NCBI RefSeq assembly: GCF_964340395.1
Contig: NC_135557.1
Location: 11,223,546 to 11,287,545 of the forward strand
From: Glandiceps talaboti
Lineage: Eukaryota; Hemichordata; Enteropneusta; Spengelidae
DNA length: 64,000 bases
Reading direction: 5' to 3'
Of this stretch, positions 1-15,589 are shown in pieces. Position numbers and translations under genes: made by a program. The notes under the pieces are model-generated. The model ran no database searches. It was given only the letters and a program-made list of their open reading frames with translations, and was not told where the DNA came from. Position 1 is the first letter of the stretch. Each line of letters begins with the position of its first letter.

Positions 1-185
1 CTCCGATCCTCTTAAATTGTTTTCCAATATCATAAATTTGAACAAAAATGTCGGCTATGTACATAATTTTGAAAATAAAATATATTAATTTTGACAGCTG
101 GGAAGAGTTTTTGAAACGAATAAATATAGACGTCTTTACGATTAATTTCAGTAGCAGTAAAACTATTTTGAAAGTCTTGCACGTG

Positions 186-526
186 TCATGGATTTTAATA
201 GTTCGTCACATCAGAACAAGGAAGTAACCCGCTCAAAATTCTTTAAATTATTGTTGAATATAATTAACAAATAATGATTTCATAAATTTTAATAAAGGGA
301 AAGACGGTGTTCATTTCATTAGATTTATACAACGCAGCTAAATCAATATATGTGGAATAAATCGCAACGGTACTAAAAACGTCCTTGGTTTCTAGAGACG
401 GGTGCGCAGTAAGAATACAACGACCGGATGTAAAAGTAGTCGCTAGAGGGTGTACGTAAATGATGACTAATTTACGACAGCTTGGTGCAATATTTTATTT
501 TAGGTTTAATTGACAATTTGGTATTG
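186..526. repeat. Duplicated upstream block, copy 1
   Basis: This non-coding segment recurs at about 1,889-2,222 and 2,435-2,760 with mostly point differences and small indels. Shared landmarks are the strings TTCGTCACATCAGAACAAGG and GGTGTACGTAAATGA. All copies lie upstream of the first lectin gene. No open frame is conserved across the copies. Confidence 0.75.
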
Positions 527-639
527 TGTGTTTTCTGATGACACCTGGTGATTTTGATGAGAGAGAGGGGGGTGGAGGGTGGGTGGAGGTAGAGGAATAG
601 GGGAGACAGAGAGAGGGGCAGGAGGGAGTGAGAGCGTGT

Positions 640-756
<117 letters not shown>

Positions 757-1015
757 TGAGAGATGGGGGAGGCAGGCAGATATACAGACTTGCTGGTGAA
801 ATGACACTGAAAAGAGATAAAACCTTGTCTTACTGGGCCGTCTGTAATTCCAAGACTGTGCTTATCAACATATAGTACTTCAACGGTTGAATATTGATCC
901 ATTGGCAATTGGTTTCCTCTCTGTTTTCTTAAACTTAGCTCTTCGTGAATCAGATAATCCAATCCACATAAAACCACTAGCCAGACCTATGAAATTAGAA
1001 CATAGCATAGATAAT

Positions 1016-1016
1016 A

Positions 1017-1049
<33 letters not shown>

Positions 1050-1260
1050 CAGAGAGAGACAGAGAGACAGAGAGACAGAGAGACAGAGAGAGAGAGAGAG
1101 AGACACAGAGAGAGAGACAGAGAGACAGAGAGTTAAACAAACACATAGAAATGGACAGACAGACAGACAGACAGACAGACAGATAGGTAGATATATACAG
1201 AAAAAGACAGACAGAGACAAAGAAGCAGAGAGAGAGCGACATACAGACAGACTTATAAAA

Positions 1261-1339
<79 letters not shown>

Positions 1340-1340
1340 A
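1016..1340. repeat. Compound GA / GACA microsatellite
   Basis: An interrupted (GA)n and (GAGACA)n stretch passes into a pure (GACA)n run at about 1,265-1,340. Open frames on both strands here are low-complexity translations and not genes. Confidence 0.93.
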
Positions 1341-1509
1341 ACAAAGACACAGAAAGAAACAAAGACAGAGACAGACAGTGAGAGACAAAGAGACAGGGAC
1401 AGAGCGATATACAGACAGACTTATGGACAGAGAGACAGAGAGACAGTCAGACAGATAGACAGGGCAGTGACAAAAAGAGAAATCGAGACAGAGACAATGG
1501 CAGATAGAC

Positions 1510-1510
<1 letters not shown>

Positions 1511-1596
<86 letters not shown>

Positions 1597-1597
1597 G
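1511..1597. repeat. (GATA)n microsatellite
   Basis: About 21 uninterrupted GATA units, at the end of the compound tract field. Confidence 0.96.
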
Positions 1598-1687
1598 AAA
1601 CCAGGGACAGAGACAGAGACATACATTTGATTTGGAAGTTAATTTTGGGTGACCCTAAAGTTGTTGTTGAAAACAGCATCCTGGAGA

Positions 1688-2222
1688 ACATCATGTGGAT
1701 AAACCTTTCAATGATATCTTGCATTTAAAACTCACTTCAAGACATGAATTAATTTGAACATGTTATACTTAATAGTTTTTATGAAAACATTTCATATAAA
1801 TGAAATTAGTGTGCCATGTTCGCTGATTTGTCTTTTAATCAATTTATAATTAAGTTGAAGTCATTATATTTTTCATTTTAATACCTCCATATGGATTTTA
1901 ATAGTTCGTCACATCAGAACAAGGTAGTAACCCGCTCAATTACTGTTGAATATAATTAACAAATAATGATTTCATAAATTTTATTAAAGGGAAAGACGGT
2001 GTTCCATTCATTACATTTATACAACGCAGCTAAATCAAAATAGGTGGAATAAATCGCAACAGTGTGTACTAAAAACGTCTTTGGATTCAAGAGAAGGGTG
2101 CGCAGTAAGGATACAACGACCGAATGTAATAAGTTGTCGTTATTGGGTGTACGTAAATGATGACTAATTTGCGACAGCTTGGTGCAATATTTTACTTTAG
2201 GTTTAATTGACAATTTGGTATG
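1688..2222. repeat. Duplicated upstream block, copy 2
   Basis: The first part (ACATCATGTGGATAAAC onward) matches 2,231-2,435. The second part (from about 1,889) matches copy 1. Copies 2 and 3 are therefore a head-to-tail tandem pair of roughly 540 bp. Confidence 0.72.
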
Positions 2223-2230
2223 GGGGGGGG

Positions 2231-2760
2231 GGACATCATATGGATAAATTTGTCAATGGTATCTCTAAATTGTAACATCAATTCAAAGCACGAATCAACA
2301 TGAACATGATATACATAATACATTTCATGAAATCGTTTTATCTTGATGAAATTAGTGTTCCAAATTCTTCGCCGTGCCTTATAAACAAAAGTCAGATTAA
2401 AAATCGAATTGAAATTACTTGTTTCGTTTAACGTCATATGGATTGAACAGTTCGTCACAGCGGAGCAAGGAAGTAACTCGCTCAAAATTATTTTAAATTA
2501 ATGAACAAATAATGATTTCACAATCTTTATGAAAGGACACACAGTTTAAAAGTAATTAGGTTTGTACAACGCTACTAAATCAATAGAGGTGATGTAAATT
2601 GTAACACTACTAAAAATGTCTTTGGTTTCTAGAGACAAATGTGCTGGATACAAAATATCGGCCGGATGTAAAAGCTGTCGCCAGAGGGTGTACGTAAATG
2701 ACTGACTCTTTTATGACTGCACGGTGTAATATTTAATTTAGTCATGGTTGAAAAAAAAAA
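2231..2760. repeat. Duplicated upstream block, copy 3
   Basis: Third copy of the block, ending about 200 bp before the start codon of the first lectin gene. It diverges more than copies 1 and 2. It could include distal promoter sequence, but nothing beyond position supports that. Confidence 0.7.
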
Positions 2761-2858
2761 TTGTATTCCTAATTTTAGTGAAGGAAAGTTTGTTTAATAA
2801 TTATAAATCAAAAAGAATTTAATACAAATTTCACAGTTTGAAGAAAAATTTTAAAATG

Positions 2859-2865
2859 TATAAAT
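2859..2865 (+). promoter_or_regulatory. Possible TATA box, lectin gene 1
   Basis: TATAAAT lies 98 bp before the ATG at 2,957. The second lectin gene also has a TATAAAT upstream of its ATG. A TATA-like string is common in this A+T-rich DNA, so this is a weak call. Confidence 0.35.
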
Positions 2866-2956
2866 TTAGGTGTGTATTCGATGCATTTCAGTAAAGCTGT
2901 CCGGTATTAGTGGTCGTACGTGTATGAACTTCACAATATCAGCTAAAACCTCGAAG

Positions 2957-3972
2957 ATGTCTCTGAAGTTTGTTTCTGTCGCTCTGGTGCTGGTGTACGT
3001 AGCCTGTTGCTTTGCTGAAGAGGTTGTCAACGAAGTGGACTTCGACGACGAGAACACTGGTTTGGTAGATGATGTTGATGACGAATTTAATACTGCTGTT
3101 GAACTTGAAGATGACGACATCGCTACAGCTGAAGATGAGGTGCCTGATGACATGAAAGCAGATTGTAAGTTTGAACGTCTTCAATTTACTGCTCTTCAAA
3201 TACCTTTTTCTCTTTACCTTAGACACTATTGTCACGAAGCAGGAGAAGATTATTTTTCACAACATGCATCAAATAAACATGTAACCTTTCCTCGCACGTA
3301 TATTTCCTGTCATTTGTCCCTAAAATGCTAGAATTTGGGACATTATTATGGCATTTCGAAGGCATGTAGGCAAAATTAACTCACATAATACAGAAAATGA
3401 AGTTGTATGCTGTTGTGATGAAGACTGTTTTTGTGTCTTTGTTTAAATATACGTTTTTGGTTGACATTTGGATCACATTTGATAACAAAAATATTGTACC
3501 TTCTTAATAAATTATCGGAATTAAAAAAAAAAGTTTTTATTTTTTTTTATTTTAAGATCTTAATATGAGCACATTTGATAATGAAAGGGCTAACACGTCC
3601 TTCCGGAACGAATACAATGTAAAATCTGACCTTAAAAAGTTTGTACAATTATTGCCAATTTCTAAGTTTCAGTATAATAATTTGACAGTTTTGGTGATCG
3701 ACTGGTATCTGCCACTTTTAATCGCTTTATTGTTTGCCTTATTGTCTTACAGTCTCATGGAAATGTTATATGGGAAGTTGTTACTTTATATATACTCGTT
3801 CACACTACAGTTACAGTGAATCAAGTTCTATATGCTCTAGTAATGGTGGACACATGGCAAAGATTGATGGTCCACTGGAGAACCTCTACCTGAAAGGTAA
3901 ACGAAAAGAATTCGTACCTAAATACATGTAGATATAAATAGTACATTGAAGGTGTGCATATTTAATATCACA

Positions 3973-4040
<68 letters not shown>

Positions 4041-4124
4041 CACGCACACATGCACACATGCACACACACATACACATACGTGTGTGCGTGCATGCGTGCG
4101 TGCGTACGTACATACATACATACA

Positions 4125-4156
<32 letters not shown>

Positions 4157-4779
4157 ACCATTATCTAATATGTATATTATTCCATAGGTCTGGCTAGAGG
4201 CTGTATGTGGATTGGACTATCTGTTGCAGGAAGAGCTAGATATGACTGGAGATGGGTTGACGGTTCTAGAGTAAGTATACTACGAAAAAAGGGGAAATAA
4301 ATGATATCATGGGATGTCAATATTCAATAATCGAAGTAGGTGTTGTTGTACAGTATAGAGTACGAATTAAAAGGACAAGGCATATATCCCTTTGTCATTA
4401 TGTAAATGCATGCCTTCCTGTACGTCCCCTCAGACCGTCCAACCAACCAACCAACCAACCAACCAACCACCAAACACTCACCTTTCCACATGTCTGTGCG
4501 TTTGTCTGTCTGACTGATTGTGTATTTTTTGTGAGCTGTTTCGTCTGTCCTAGTCTGTCACTAATATGCTGATTTCTTTTCTGAAGAAAAACATAATTTT
4601 TTTCTTTCTGTCTCATGTTACAATGTTTTCAGCCGAGGTATTATTCCTGGGGATCAGGCCGTCCGTACCCATATTATTATTATCGTTATTACGTCTATAT
4701 GAATACTGATGGTAAATGGTACGATTCAAGTTCCAGCACTAAATGTGGTTATATTTGTGAATTGGAATTAGCGGTTTAG
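2957..4779 (+). CDS. Secreted C-type lectin-like protein 1 (four exons)
   Basis: Exons 2957-3164, 3753-3896, 4188-4270 and 4633-4779 join in frame into 193 residues; every intron has GT-AG ends and the phases are 1, 1, 0. Residues 1 to about 20 form a hydrophobic signal peptide. Residues 21-69 are about half Asp/Glu. The C-type lectin fold starts at W72-K-C and shows the long-form pair C74/C79, the alpha-2 region, a WIGL core motif at about residues 124-127, and terminal CGYICE. The usual EPN/QPD and WND calcium/sugar motifs are absent: the first is replaced by a Tyr-rich stretch (PYPYYYYRYY), the second reads KWYD. The normal second and third fold cysteines are missing, while unusual cysteines occur in GCMW and KCGY. 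Glycan or calcium binding cannot be assumed. ATG 2957 was preferred to an in-frame upstream ATG at 2870 because it directly begins the signal peptide. Tandem paralogue of the gene at 7,820. Confidence 0.85.
3969..4156. repeat. (CA)n and (CATA)n tract in intron 2 of lectin 1
   Basis: A pure CA run of about 68 bp is followed by mixed CACG/TGCG units and a CATA run. It ends about 30 bp before the exon 3 acceptor and fills most of the 291-bp intron. Confidence 0.95.
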
Positions 4780-4982
4780 TCAACTTACAAGAGCCACGAG
4801 GTAGGTTACTATAGTTTCTATAAACCCTATTTTCTTTTTTCCGTTGAATTTCAAGTTGCACAAATCATATTCTATTAAAGACTCTATAAAAGATATTTTG
4901 TTAAAGTCGCCAATTTTGTTCTTTAAGAGTTGAATGAATTGGAAACAAGTTGGACACACATTATAACGCGTCAAGTAATATA

Positions 4983-5061
4983 GTGTGTGTATGTATGTAT
5001 GTATGTATGTATGTATGTATGTATGTATGTATGTATGTATGTATGTACGTACGTACGTACG

Positions 5062-5097
<36 letters not shown>

Positions 5098-5250
5098 TGT
5101 GTGTGTATGTATGTATGTATGTATGTATGTATGTATGTATGTATGTCTGTATGTCTGTCTGTATGTATGTATGTATGTATGTATGTATGTATGTATGTAT
5201 GTATGTATGTATGCATGCATGCATGCATGCATGCATGTGTACGTACGTAC
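4983..5250. repeat. Compound (GTAT)n / (GTGC)n / (GTCT)n microsatellite
   Basis: GTAT units shift to GTAC, then GTGC, then back to GTAT with GTCT and GCAT variants. It lies about 200 bp downstream of the lectin 1 stop codon. The many overlapping open frames on both strands are artefacts. Confidence 0.95.
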
Positions 5251-5299
5251 ATTTTATATCTATGTCAGTATCTGTGTACGAGTGATCATATGTACGTAG

Positions 5300-6979
5300 T
5301 ACCTATACTGATCTCTACATGGTCTATATAATTACGTATTGTGATTAGCATTTTAAACTGTAATTGCATATTTCATGACAATTTCTACTTTCTATTTAAT
5401 TAAAGGATACGTCCAAATCATATCCAGTTCCTAAAATATGACGTAACAGAAATATTGGAAAGGAAAAAAGTCTGACAATATGCAGCTGGTTTAGACAATT
5501 AATTATTGTTTGATTATTAAAAAAATTACTATTGATTTTAGACTCTAGTATCCTGGGTTTGAAGGTGTAATAAAAGGTTTAATAATTTTAAATTTATGTA
5601 TTGTTATCATATAGAACTGCCTTATTCCAGTAATAAATAACACATACAACTCAATATACCACAGTGTTTTTGTGATTTGTTCGCCACCACAGTCCATTTC
5701 CCCTTCTCCTTCCCTAATACCTATTCCCATATAACTATTAAGTCAATACTTTCCTGATTGACTCTGTGGTGTATATGTCGAATTGACAGATACATTGACA
5801 TTGACAGATACATTGACATTGACAGATACATTGACAGATACATTTTACAAATATGGAAAACAAGAGTCAGAGTTGAAATTGAATTTGTAAAGCTGGGTTA
5901 TAAAGCAAGCTGCACGTTCCAGTGTTCCAATGCCTTCCAATGCTCTGTCCACGCCTGATGCCAGAAACCAATAACTAAACAGAAGTTTTATTCATATTGC
6001 TATGTACGTAAGCCTCTGACAGCAGCCTTTCCGATACTGTTGACAAGGAAATGTTTGATGCAGGTATTCAGAATTTTAACTCTCGCGTACATAGTTACTT
6101 TATGTCCACACACTGATTTATTTAGCATGTCTGCAGGCCTGGTTGTGGACATTAGGGCATGCCGGCTGGCTTGTATGTGGTGTTTATCTGCTGGCTATGG
6201 AAGCCTTAAACTGGCAAGGTGAAGGTACACAGCATATCTAACCAGGTTTAGTTTGTGGTAGGATTTTGTTGAGAGGGCCTTGGCTACTATTATATTTTAC
6301 TTGAATGTTAAACCTTTCATATATTTTACTTGTAAACTCATATATGGTCAAGTGATGACCATCCCCCGAGTAGCACGTGCATTCCACCCTCACCCCCACC
6401 CCCAGCCCAACCTGCGCCTACAAATCAGAATGCATGGCAATGTATTGTGAGACGCCCAATGCATCTTGGGACTGGTAATAGGTCTATTCTCTGACCTCAA
6501 ACCTTATATTCGACATGAGGCAAACTAATCTAATCTATGGTAATCTACGTATACTAAAATGCCGAAGATGTAACAACATACCGACATATCAGAAGCGGAT
6601 TATTAGTTTTAATGCCTTTCCGGGCATAAATTAATATCGGCGTCAGCTTTGACATTAGTTACACTCGAATGGTATGATCGAGGCTTTACACAAGATTACT
6701 TTACTAATAGAAAAGCAATTATAAACTTAAATTGGTTAACTAAAGTAACGTTAGAGGGCGTATATAGTTTCGCCTTGTCTCAGCCTTAGGTTGCTTGGTG
6801 CCGAAGTAACACCAATATTGGACGTAACTAAAATGTTGTTGTCAGATCGTTTTCATACAAATTGGGATCGAATAGGCTTAATGTTTGTTTTCGGTTTTTG
6901 AACAAACAAACAAACAAACAAACAAACAGATACACAGCCATACAGTCAGTCAGTCAGTCAGTCAGTCAGACAGACACAC

Positions 6980-7026
<47 letters not shown>

Positions 7027-7620
7027 TACAGACATACAGAGAGAGACATAGTGAGAGAGATATTTCAATTCACTCCAGTAACTAGCAAATAAATAAGTAT
7101 ATATACGATTATTGCAAAAGAGTTATTTTTTTAGTAAAAACAACAAATGGGGAAAACAAAACACTAACGAACGAACGACAGCAATTCAAACAAACAAACA
7201 AACAAATATATATATATATATATACACACACACAGAGTCACATGCATGTACACCCATACCCATATATTAATAGCTTTGGTAAATAAAAACGTGTTAATTA
7301 TTCTAATATGCCGATCTTATTGAAATAGTGTGTGTGTGTGGGGGGGGGGTTATTTAACACGGTAAACATTTACAAGCATTATTTATAGATATGCACAACT
7401 TAATTTTGTTGAAGATTTGCTTAGTTACTATGGGGTCTTGTAATTAAGAATTTTATAATACGTTATGAATCATCCATATATACAAATACATTATACAGTG
7501 TAATTACTTTGCAATTGGAAGTTTTGTAAAAGGGAAACCATACTGTACTGTAAAAATGTTAATGTGCTTTACGGTTTTATAGGATGTCGTGTGGATTTTG
7601 AGAGCTGACTTTTTTGGGTT
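5300..7620. other. Intergenic stretch between the two lectin genes
   Basis: I see no supported gene. It holds a short GACAGATACATT tandem (about 5,785-5,842), a C-rich patch near 6,362-6,402, the tract at 6,902-7,050 and a TA/CA stretch at 7,205-7,234. Around 6,150-6,220 a few residues vaguely recall lectin exon 3 (ACMW), but there is no clean splice pair. Confidence 0.6.
6902..7050. repeat. (AACA)n, (CAGT)n, (GACA)n compound microsatellite
   Basis: Three successive tetranucleotide runs, with the GACA run at about 6,980-7,025. Confidence 0.93.
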
Positions 7621-7636
7621 GAAGTAAAGGGCCTTG

Positions 7637-7643
7637 TATAAAT
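7637..7643 (+). promoter_or_regulatory. Possible TATA box, lectin gene 2
   Basis: TATAAAT lies 183 bp before the ATG at 7,820, giving a 5' UTR of about 150 nt if used. It is supported only by sequence and position. Confidence 0.35.
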
Positions 7644-7819
7644 TATAGGGCAAGTCTGTGACGTTTCTTTGTGATATCTGACTAGTATAGGGAGGAAAAA
7701 CTGAATTGCTGATCTGAAGTGATCTTTTTTTCTTCGAAAGGATTGGAACGTGTCATCGACTGAAAGTTTCAGTGGTATTAACTGACAACTAACACACAGT
7801 ATATTTTACAAGAGGAGTG

Positions 7820-11265
<3,446 letters not shown>

Positions 11266-11270
11266 AAGTC

Positions 11271-11276
11271 AATAAA
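11271..11276 (+). terminator. Poly(A) signal, lectin gene 2
   Basis: AATAAA starts six bases after the stop codon of the 171-residue reading frame. A second AATAAA lies at 11,307. The 3' UTR would be very short if the first is used. Confidence 0.55.
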
Positions 11277-11392
11277 GTGAAAATTAATGTATGTCCAAAA
11301 CCTGTGAATAAATCTAATCAATATCATGATAATTAGTGGGTGCATTCTTTATAACTAATACATACATATATGCTTGCATACCTACCTACCTA

Positions 11393-11512
11393 CCTACATA
11401 CATACATACATACATACATACATACATACATACATACATACATACCGGTACCCACCCACCCACATACATACATACATACATACATACATACATACATACA
11501 TACATACATACA

Positions 11513-11544
<32 letters not shown>

Positions 11545-11580
11545 CATACATACACACATACATACACAAACACACACACA

Positions 11581-11614
<34 letters not shown>

Positions 11615-11790
11615 CATACATACATACATACATACATACATACATACATACATACATACATACATACATACATACATACGCACGCACGCACGCACGCATG
11701 CATGCACACACACATATACATACATACATACATACATACATACATACATACATACATACATACATACATACATACATACACATACATACA
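11393..11790. repeat. (CATA)n microsatellite field
   Basis: Long CATA runs are interrupted by CCCA, CACA and GCAC patches. Overlapping open frames of up to 174 codons on both strands are low-complexity translations. Confidence 0.96.
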
Positions 11791-11829
11791 TTGTATACAT
11801 ATATATTGTACAAACGATATGCATATTAT

Positions 11830-12168
11830 ATGATCTTTATCAGTAGGCCATTATCCAATAGTTGGCATACTTCTTATGTTCCTTATATTAAGACTTAACG
11901 TGTTTCAGCTTTGTCAGGAAACTATTTTTCACTCCTAATAAATAAAAATCTGATCTGACATACGCTCTATATTGGATTTTGTATCTTACTCTAACTGTGA
12001 TAAAAAAGTACATTGTGCACTTGGCATTTGTGTAGAGCCTCCGGAAATAAATTATAAAGTCGAATTTAAACACAACATTTATCAATTTTCACATTTGGGT
12101 GAGGTGAATTAGGTGGGGTACATTTTTATAACGATTTATTATTCATATTGTTTTATTGATTGCAAAAT
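11830..12168. other. Intergenic sequence, nothing recognised
   Basis: A+T-rich single-copy sequence between the CATA field and the minisatellite. No splice-supported exon or repeat is seen. Confidence 0.6.
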
Positions 12169-12905
12169 GACAGGTTATGATACTGTATGACGTATTGATG
12201 AAGGGGTGAAAGGTCATGATACTGTGTGACGTGTTGATGAAGGGTTGAAAGGTCATGGTACTGCATGACGTGTTGATGAAGGGGTGAAAGGTCATGATAC
12301 TGTATGACGTGTTGATGAAGGGGTGAAAAGGTCATGATACTGTGTGACGTGTTGATGAAGGGGTGAAAGGTCATGATACTGCATGACGTGTTGATGAAGG
12401 GGTGAAAGGTCTTTATGCTGTATGACGTGTTGATGAAGGGGTGAAAGGTCATGATACTGTATGACCTGTTGATGGAGGGGTGAAAGGTCATGATACTGTA
12501 TGACCTGTTGATGGAGGGGTGAAAGGTCATGATAATGTATGACGCGTTGATGAAGGAGTGAAAGGTCATGATACTGTATGACCTGTTGATGGAGGGGTGA
12601 AAGGTCATGATACTGTATGACGTGTTGATGAAGGGGTGAAAGGTCATTATGCTGTATGACGTGTTGATGAAGGGGTGAAAGGTCATTATGCTGTATGACG
12701 TGTTGATGAAGGGGTGAAAGGTCATGATACTGTATGACGTGTTGATGAAGGGGTGAAAGGTCATGATACTGTATGACGTGTTGATGAAGGGGTGAAAGGT
12801 CATGATATTGTATGACGTGTTGATGAAGGGGTGAAAGGTCATTATGCTGTATGACGTGTTGATGAAGGAGTGAAAGGTCATTATGCTGTATGACGTGTTG
12901 ATGAC
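12169..12905. repeat. 39-bp minisatellite, about 19 copies
   Basis: The unit is anchored by GACGTGTTGATGAAGGGGTG and GGTCATGATACTG. Variants include GACCTGTTGATGGAGG and GGTCATTATGCTG, in blocks that suggest higher-order amplification. One unit near 12,325 is 40 bp long. Because 39 is divisible by three, the reverse strand stays open and reads a 13-residue repeat (MTFHPFINTSYSI-like). There is no signal of a real gene at either end. Confidence 0.95.
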
Positions 12906-13880
12906 AAGTTGGAATCGCATCCCACTTACCGGGCTTAAATAAATTGTTTGGTTCCCACCTAGTTTTTTCACTGACGACCCTAAACTTTCTTTTTATATAT
13001 TGGAGTAAAAAAAATAATAAAATCACGAAAATTGTGAAGTCTCCTGAGAAATAGGGGATGCGGAAAACTGGCACCATCTTAAGACAATAGAAAACTGTTC
13101 TCCCATTCTGCAATGGCTGTATATATGATGAGAAGAAACCAATAACACTGAGACCATATGGAAAACAACGGAAAACATAACTACCTGAACTAGACACTGA
13201 CATATGAAGAAAAGCATACATATTTTTTTTTTCAATCTACCTACCCCACCTATTCTAAATTTGAGCGTAATCGGAACCACACACATTGTTTAAGCCTTAT
13301 TAAATATGTATATCTCATTTACATATTATTCTCTTTAGATTTATGGATATGACATCTTTAAAACTTCACCTGCTGTAACTTATGTTTTCGAGCAGAAAAG
13401 CAAAAATATATTCTGACTAAATATACATTGTACATGTTGTAAATAGGGGTCAATTGTATCTAGAAGCAGCACAGCAACATATTGAAATAGTCATCGATGA
13501 TCGATATGATATGTGGGTGTGGACCCAAAAAATATATTTGGATTTTTTTATTCTATCATATCATATGTACAGCTGCACAAGTACGTTTATTTGCAGGTTA
13601 TATGATTCAATTTCAATACTGTTAAAGGTGTATGATATTACGAGTCATTATATCTGAAGAAACAGTTTCAAAAAATCGTCTCAGTTGCAGCATTAAAGTG
13701 GTGCAAAGTTGTAGGTAACGATCGCAATCCCTAAAAGTAGTCAAATCAAAGACGATCCAAATGAATATTCCTCAATTGGTGGATGTAGGATAAACGTGGG
13801 CACTCCACTCGCCGGTTAGTTGTTATAGGTACATGATAACACATTATGTACAGTCCTTTTCACGTTACCGTTCTGTGGCT
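12906..13880. other. Intergenic sequence without recognised genes
   Basis: Open frames here start or end in the minisatellite or are short. No repeat of this segment is found elsewhere in the window. Confidence 0.55.
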
Positions 13881-13883
13881 ATC

Positions 13884-14162
13884 TTCGGTACAACCACTGA
13901 GGAACCAAACTGCACATTATACACTTTAAGATAGCGAGGTGTAATGGCTAGAGTTTCTTGTGACATTTAGTATAAATTAATGAACTACCATGCCATATAT
14001 AGGCCATGCAGACATCAAATGCAGAGGTGAAAACATTAGCGCCCGTGTGTCTGCGTCTAGCCGCAGTACGTTATTAAAAACAAAATGTAGCTAGAATGTG
14101 CGGTCTTCTTTAATCTTAAAGCCGAGGACATGCAGTCTCTTATCGGTTGTATCAAAGTGAGC
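13884..14162. mobile_element. Foldback-type element, copy 1
   Basis: The left arm (GGTACAACCACTGAGGAACC, then CACTTTAAGATAGCGAG) is imperfectly inverted at the right end (ATCGGTTGTATC preceded by TAATCTTAAAG). The interior carries the family marker of a GACATCAAATG-type string and a GCGCCCGTGTGTCTGCG string. Related copies lie at 14,813, 17,983, 40,636, 51,209 and 61,178. Confidence 0.65.
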
Positions 14163-14699
14163 TGGTGAATGGTAACTTGAATATGTGTGTTTTGTAGAAT
14201 AACTTTAAAAGTCGAAATATAGACCTCAATGTCATAGACTGCCTCTGTATGCCAGTATTTACTTGGATGCTAAACAAAGTCATTCATCAAAATATGGAAG
14301 TGATGAAATGAGAGATTCTATTTACTTTATCAAACAGACACTTAGTAAAACACACGTGCATGTACGTCATCTTTCGTGACAACCTGTGATCCATATCATG
14401 GCGGCATATTTCGCGTAAAAAATGGCATGCGATGCTCTCAGTGTACATTAAATACTGTACACCATGTGTGTTCAAATCCAATAGGCAAATAAATGCTTAG
14501 TTTAATAATGAGTGAGAGAATGAAAATAAAATGAGACTACTGGCCGTGGTACAAACTTGTAATGTCACTGTTCAAATCCACCCTCTCGTTTATGATAGCC
14601 AGTGAGACATATGTAATTATAACAATGAGCCAACCACAAGGTTCTTGGCTAAAATACAAAAATGCACACTAAATAATGTATTGCAGTGGATTTCAAAAC

Positions 14700-14812
14700 A
14701 TATATCATCGGTTCTGTTTGATACACCCACACAGAAATCAATGAGAAACTACATTTATTGCTATATTTTGTCTAAATGGAGTACAGTCAATTTCTCAATA
14801 CCGTGCAACTTT
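14700..14812. repeat. Partial foldback-family arm
   Basis: TTTGATACACCCACACAGAAATC and TGCTATATTTTGTCTAAATGG-like strings match the left arm of the adjacent full element. No right arm is present. Confidence 0.5.
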
Positions 14813-15390
14813 TCTGTTTGATACAACAACGCAGAAACCAATAAGAAACTGGACATGCTACACTTTAAGATAGCAAGATTGAATGAGTACAGTTTCTTGC
14901 TACATTTTGTCTAAGTGAATTGAACTTCACGTGGCAACATAGACATCAAATGAACAACCAAAAGGACATTTTAGGCGTCCTTCATCGGGTGTTTGATACT
15001 AAGAAAAAACATTGTGCCCAAATGTCTGCATGGAGTTAAACGGTTTATTTAATTTAGACCAAATGTATCAAAAATTGCGATCTTGCTATTCAAGTGTGGC
15101 ATATGCAGTTTATTGTTGGTTTTTGCGTATGTATCAAACATAAAAGCTGCACGGTATTGCGAAATTCACTTTTAACCATATCTTAACCAACATACTCCAA
15201 CATGACGAAGACATTCCGGATATGGGAGCCAACGTTTTGAGGTCTGCATTTGATGTCTGCATGGTGGTTGCACCTCAGTTCACTTCATTTAGACAACAAG
15301 TTGTAAGAAACCGTATTCATTCAATATTGCTATCTTAAAAAGTAGCATGCGTAGTGTCTTATCGGTTTCAACGGGACTGTATCAAACAGA
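14813..15390. mobile_element. Foldback-type element, copy 2 (largest, nested)
   Basis: It begins TCTGTTTGATAC and ends GTATCAAACAGA. About 150 bp of each arm are imperfect reverse complements, including GCAGAAACCAATAAGAAACT on the left, the transcribed-looking CACTTTAAGATAGCAAG motif, and TAGACATCAAATG. A second, shorter arm pair at about 15,060-15,180 suggests one element inserted into another. No coding capacity. Confidence 0.7.
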
Positions 15391-15589
15391 GCAGCTCACT
15401 GGAACGATATTTTGAAAACCTCTGTACATTCTGCTTTCATTCCAAACACAAACATGAAATTGTTTCTTGAAACTTTCGACTGCATACTTCAATCTTTGTA
15501 ATCGAACATTTAAAGTAACAAGGTTTGAAACAAAGGATTTCATTGGATTACCAACACTCTTGCAAATATTCTCGTAGAGCTAATATTTC

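Noticed and set aside
6040-6222. Possible decayed lectin exon 3 (ACMW near 6,170)
   Set aside because: Similarity is short and weak, no acceptor or donor fits the expected phase, and no neighbouring lectin exons are found.
11336-11898. Several overlapping open frames of 130-174 codons
   Set aside because: They are translations of a CATA microsatellite in all frames of both strands, with HTYI/MYVC periodicity and no gene features.
12153-13221. Two reverse-strand open frames of 272 and 309 codons
   Set aside because: Most of their length is the 39-bp minisatellite, open only because 39 is a multiple of three.
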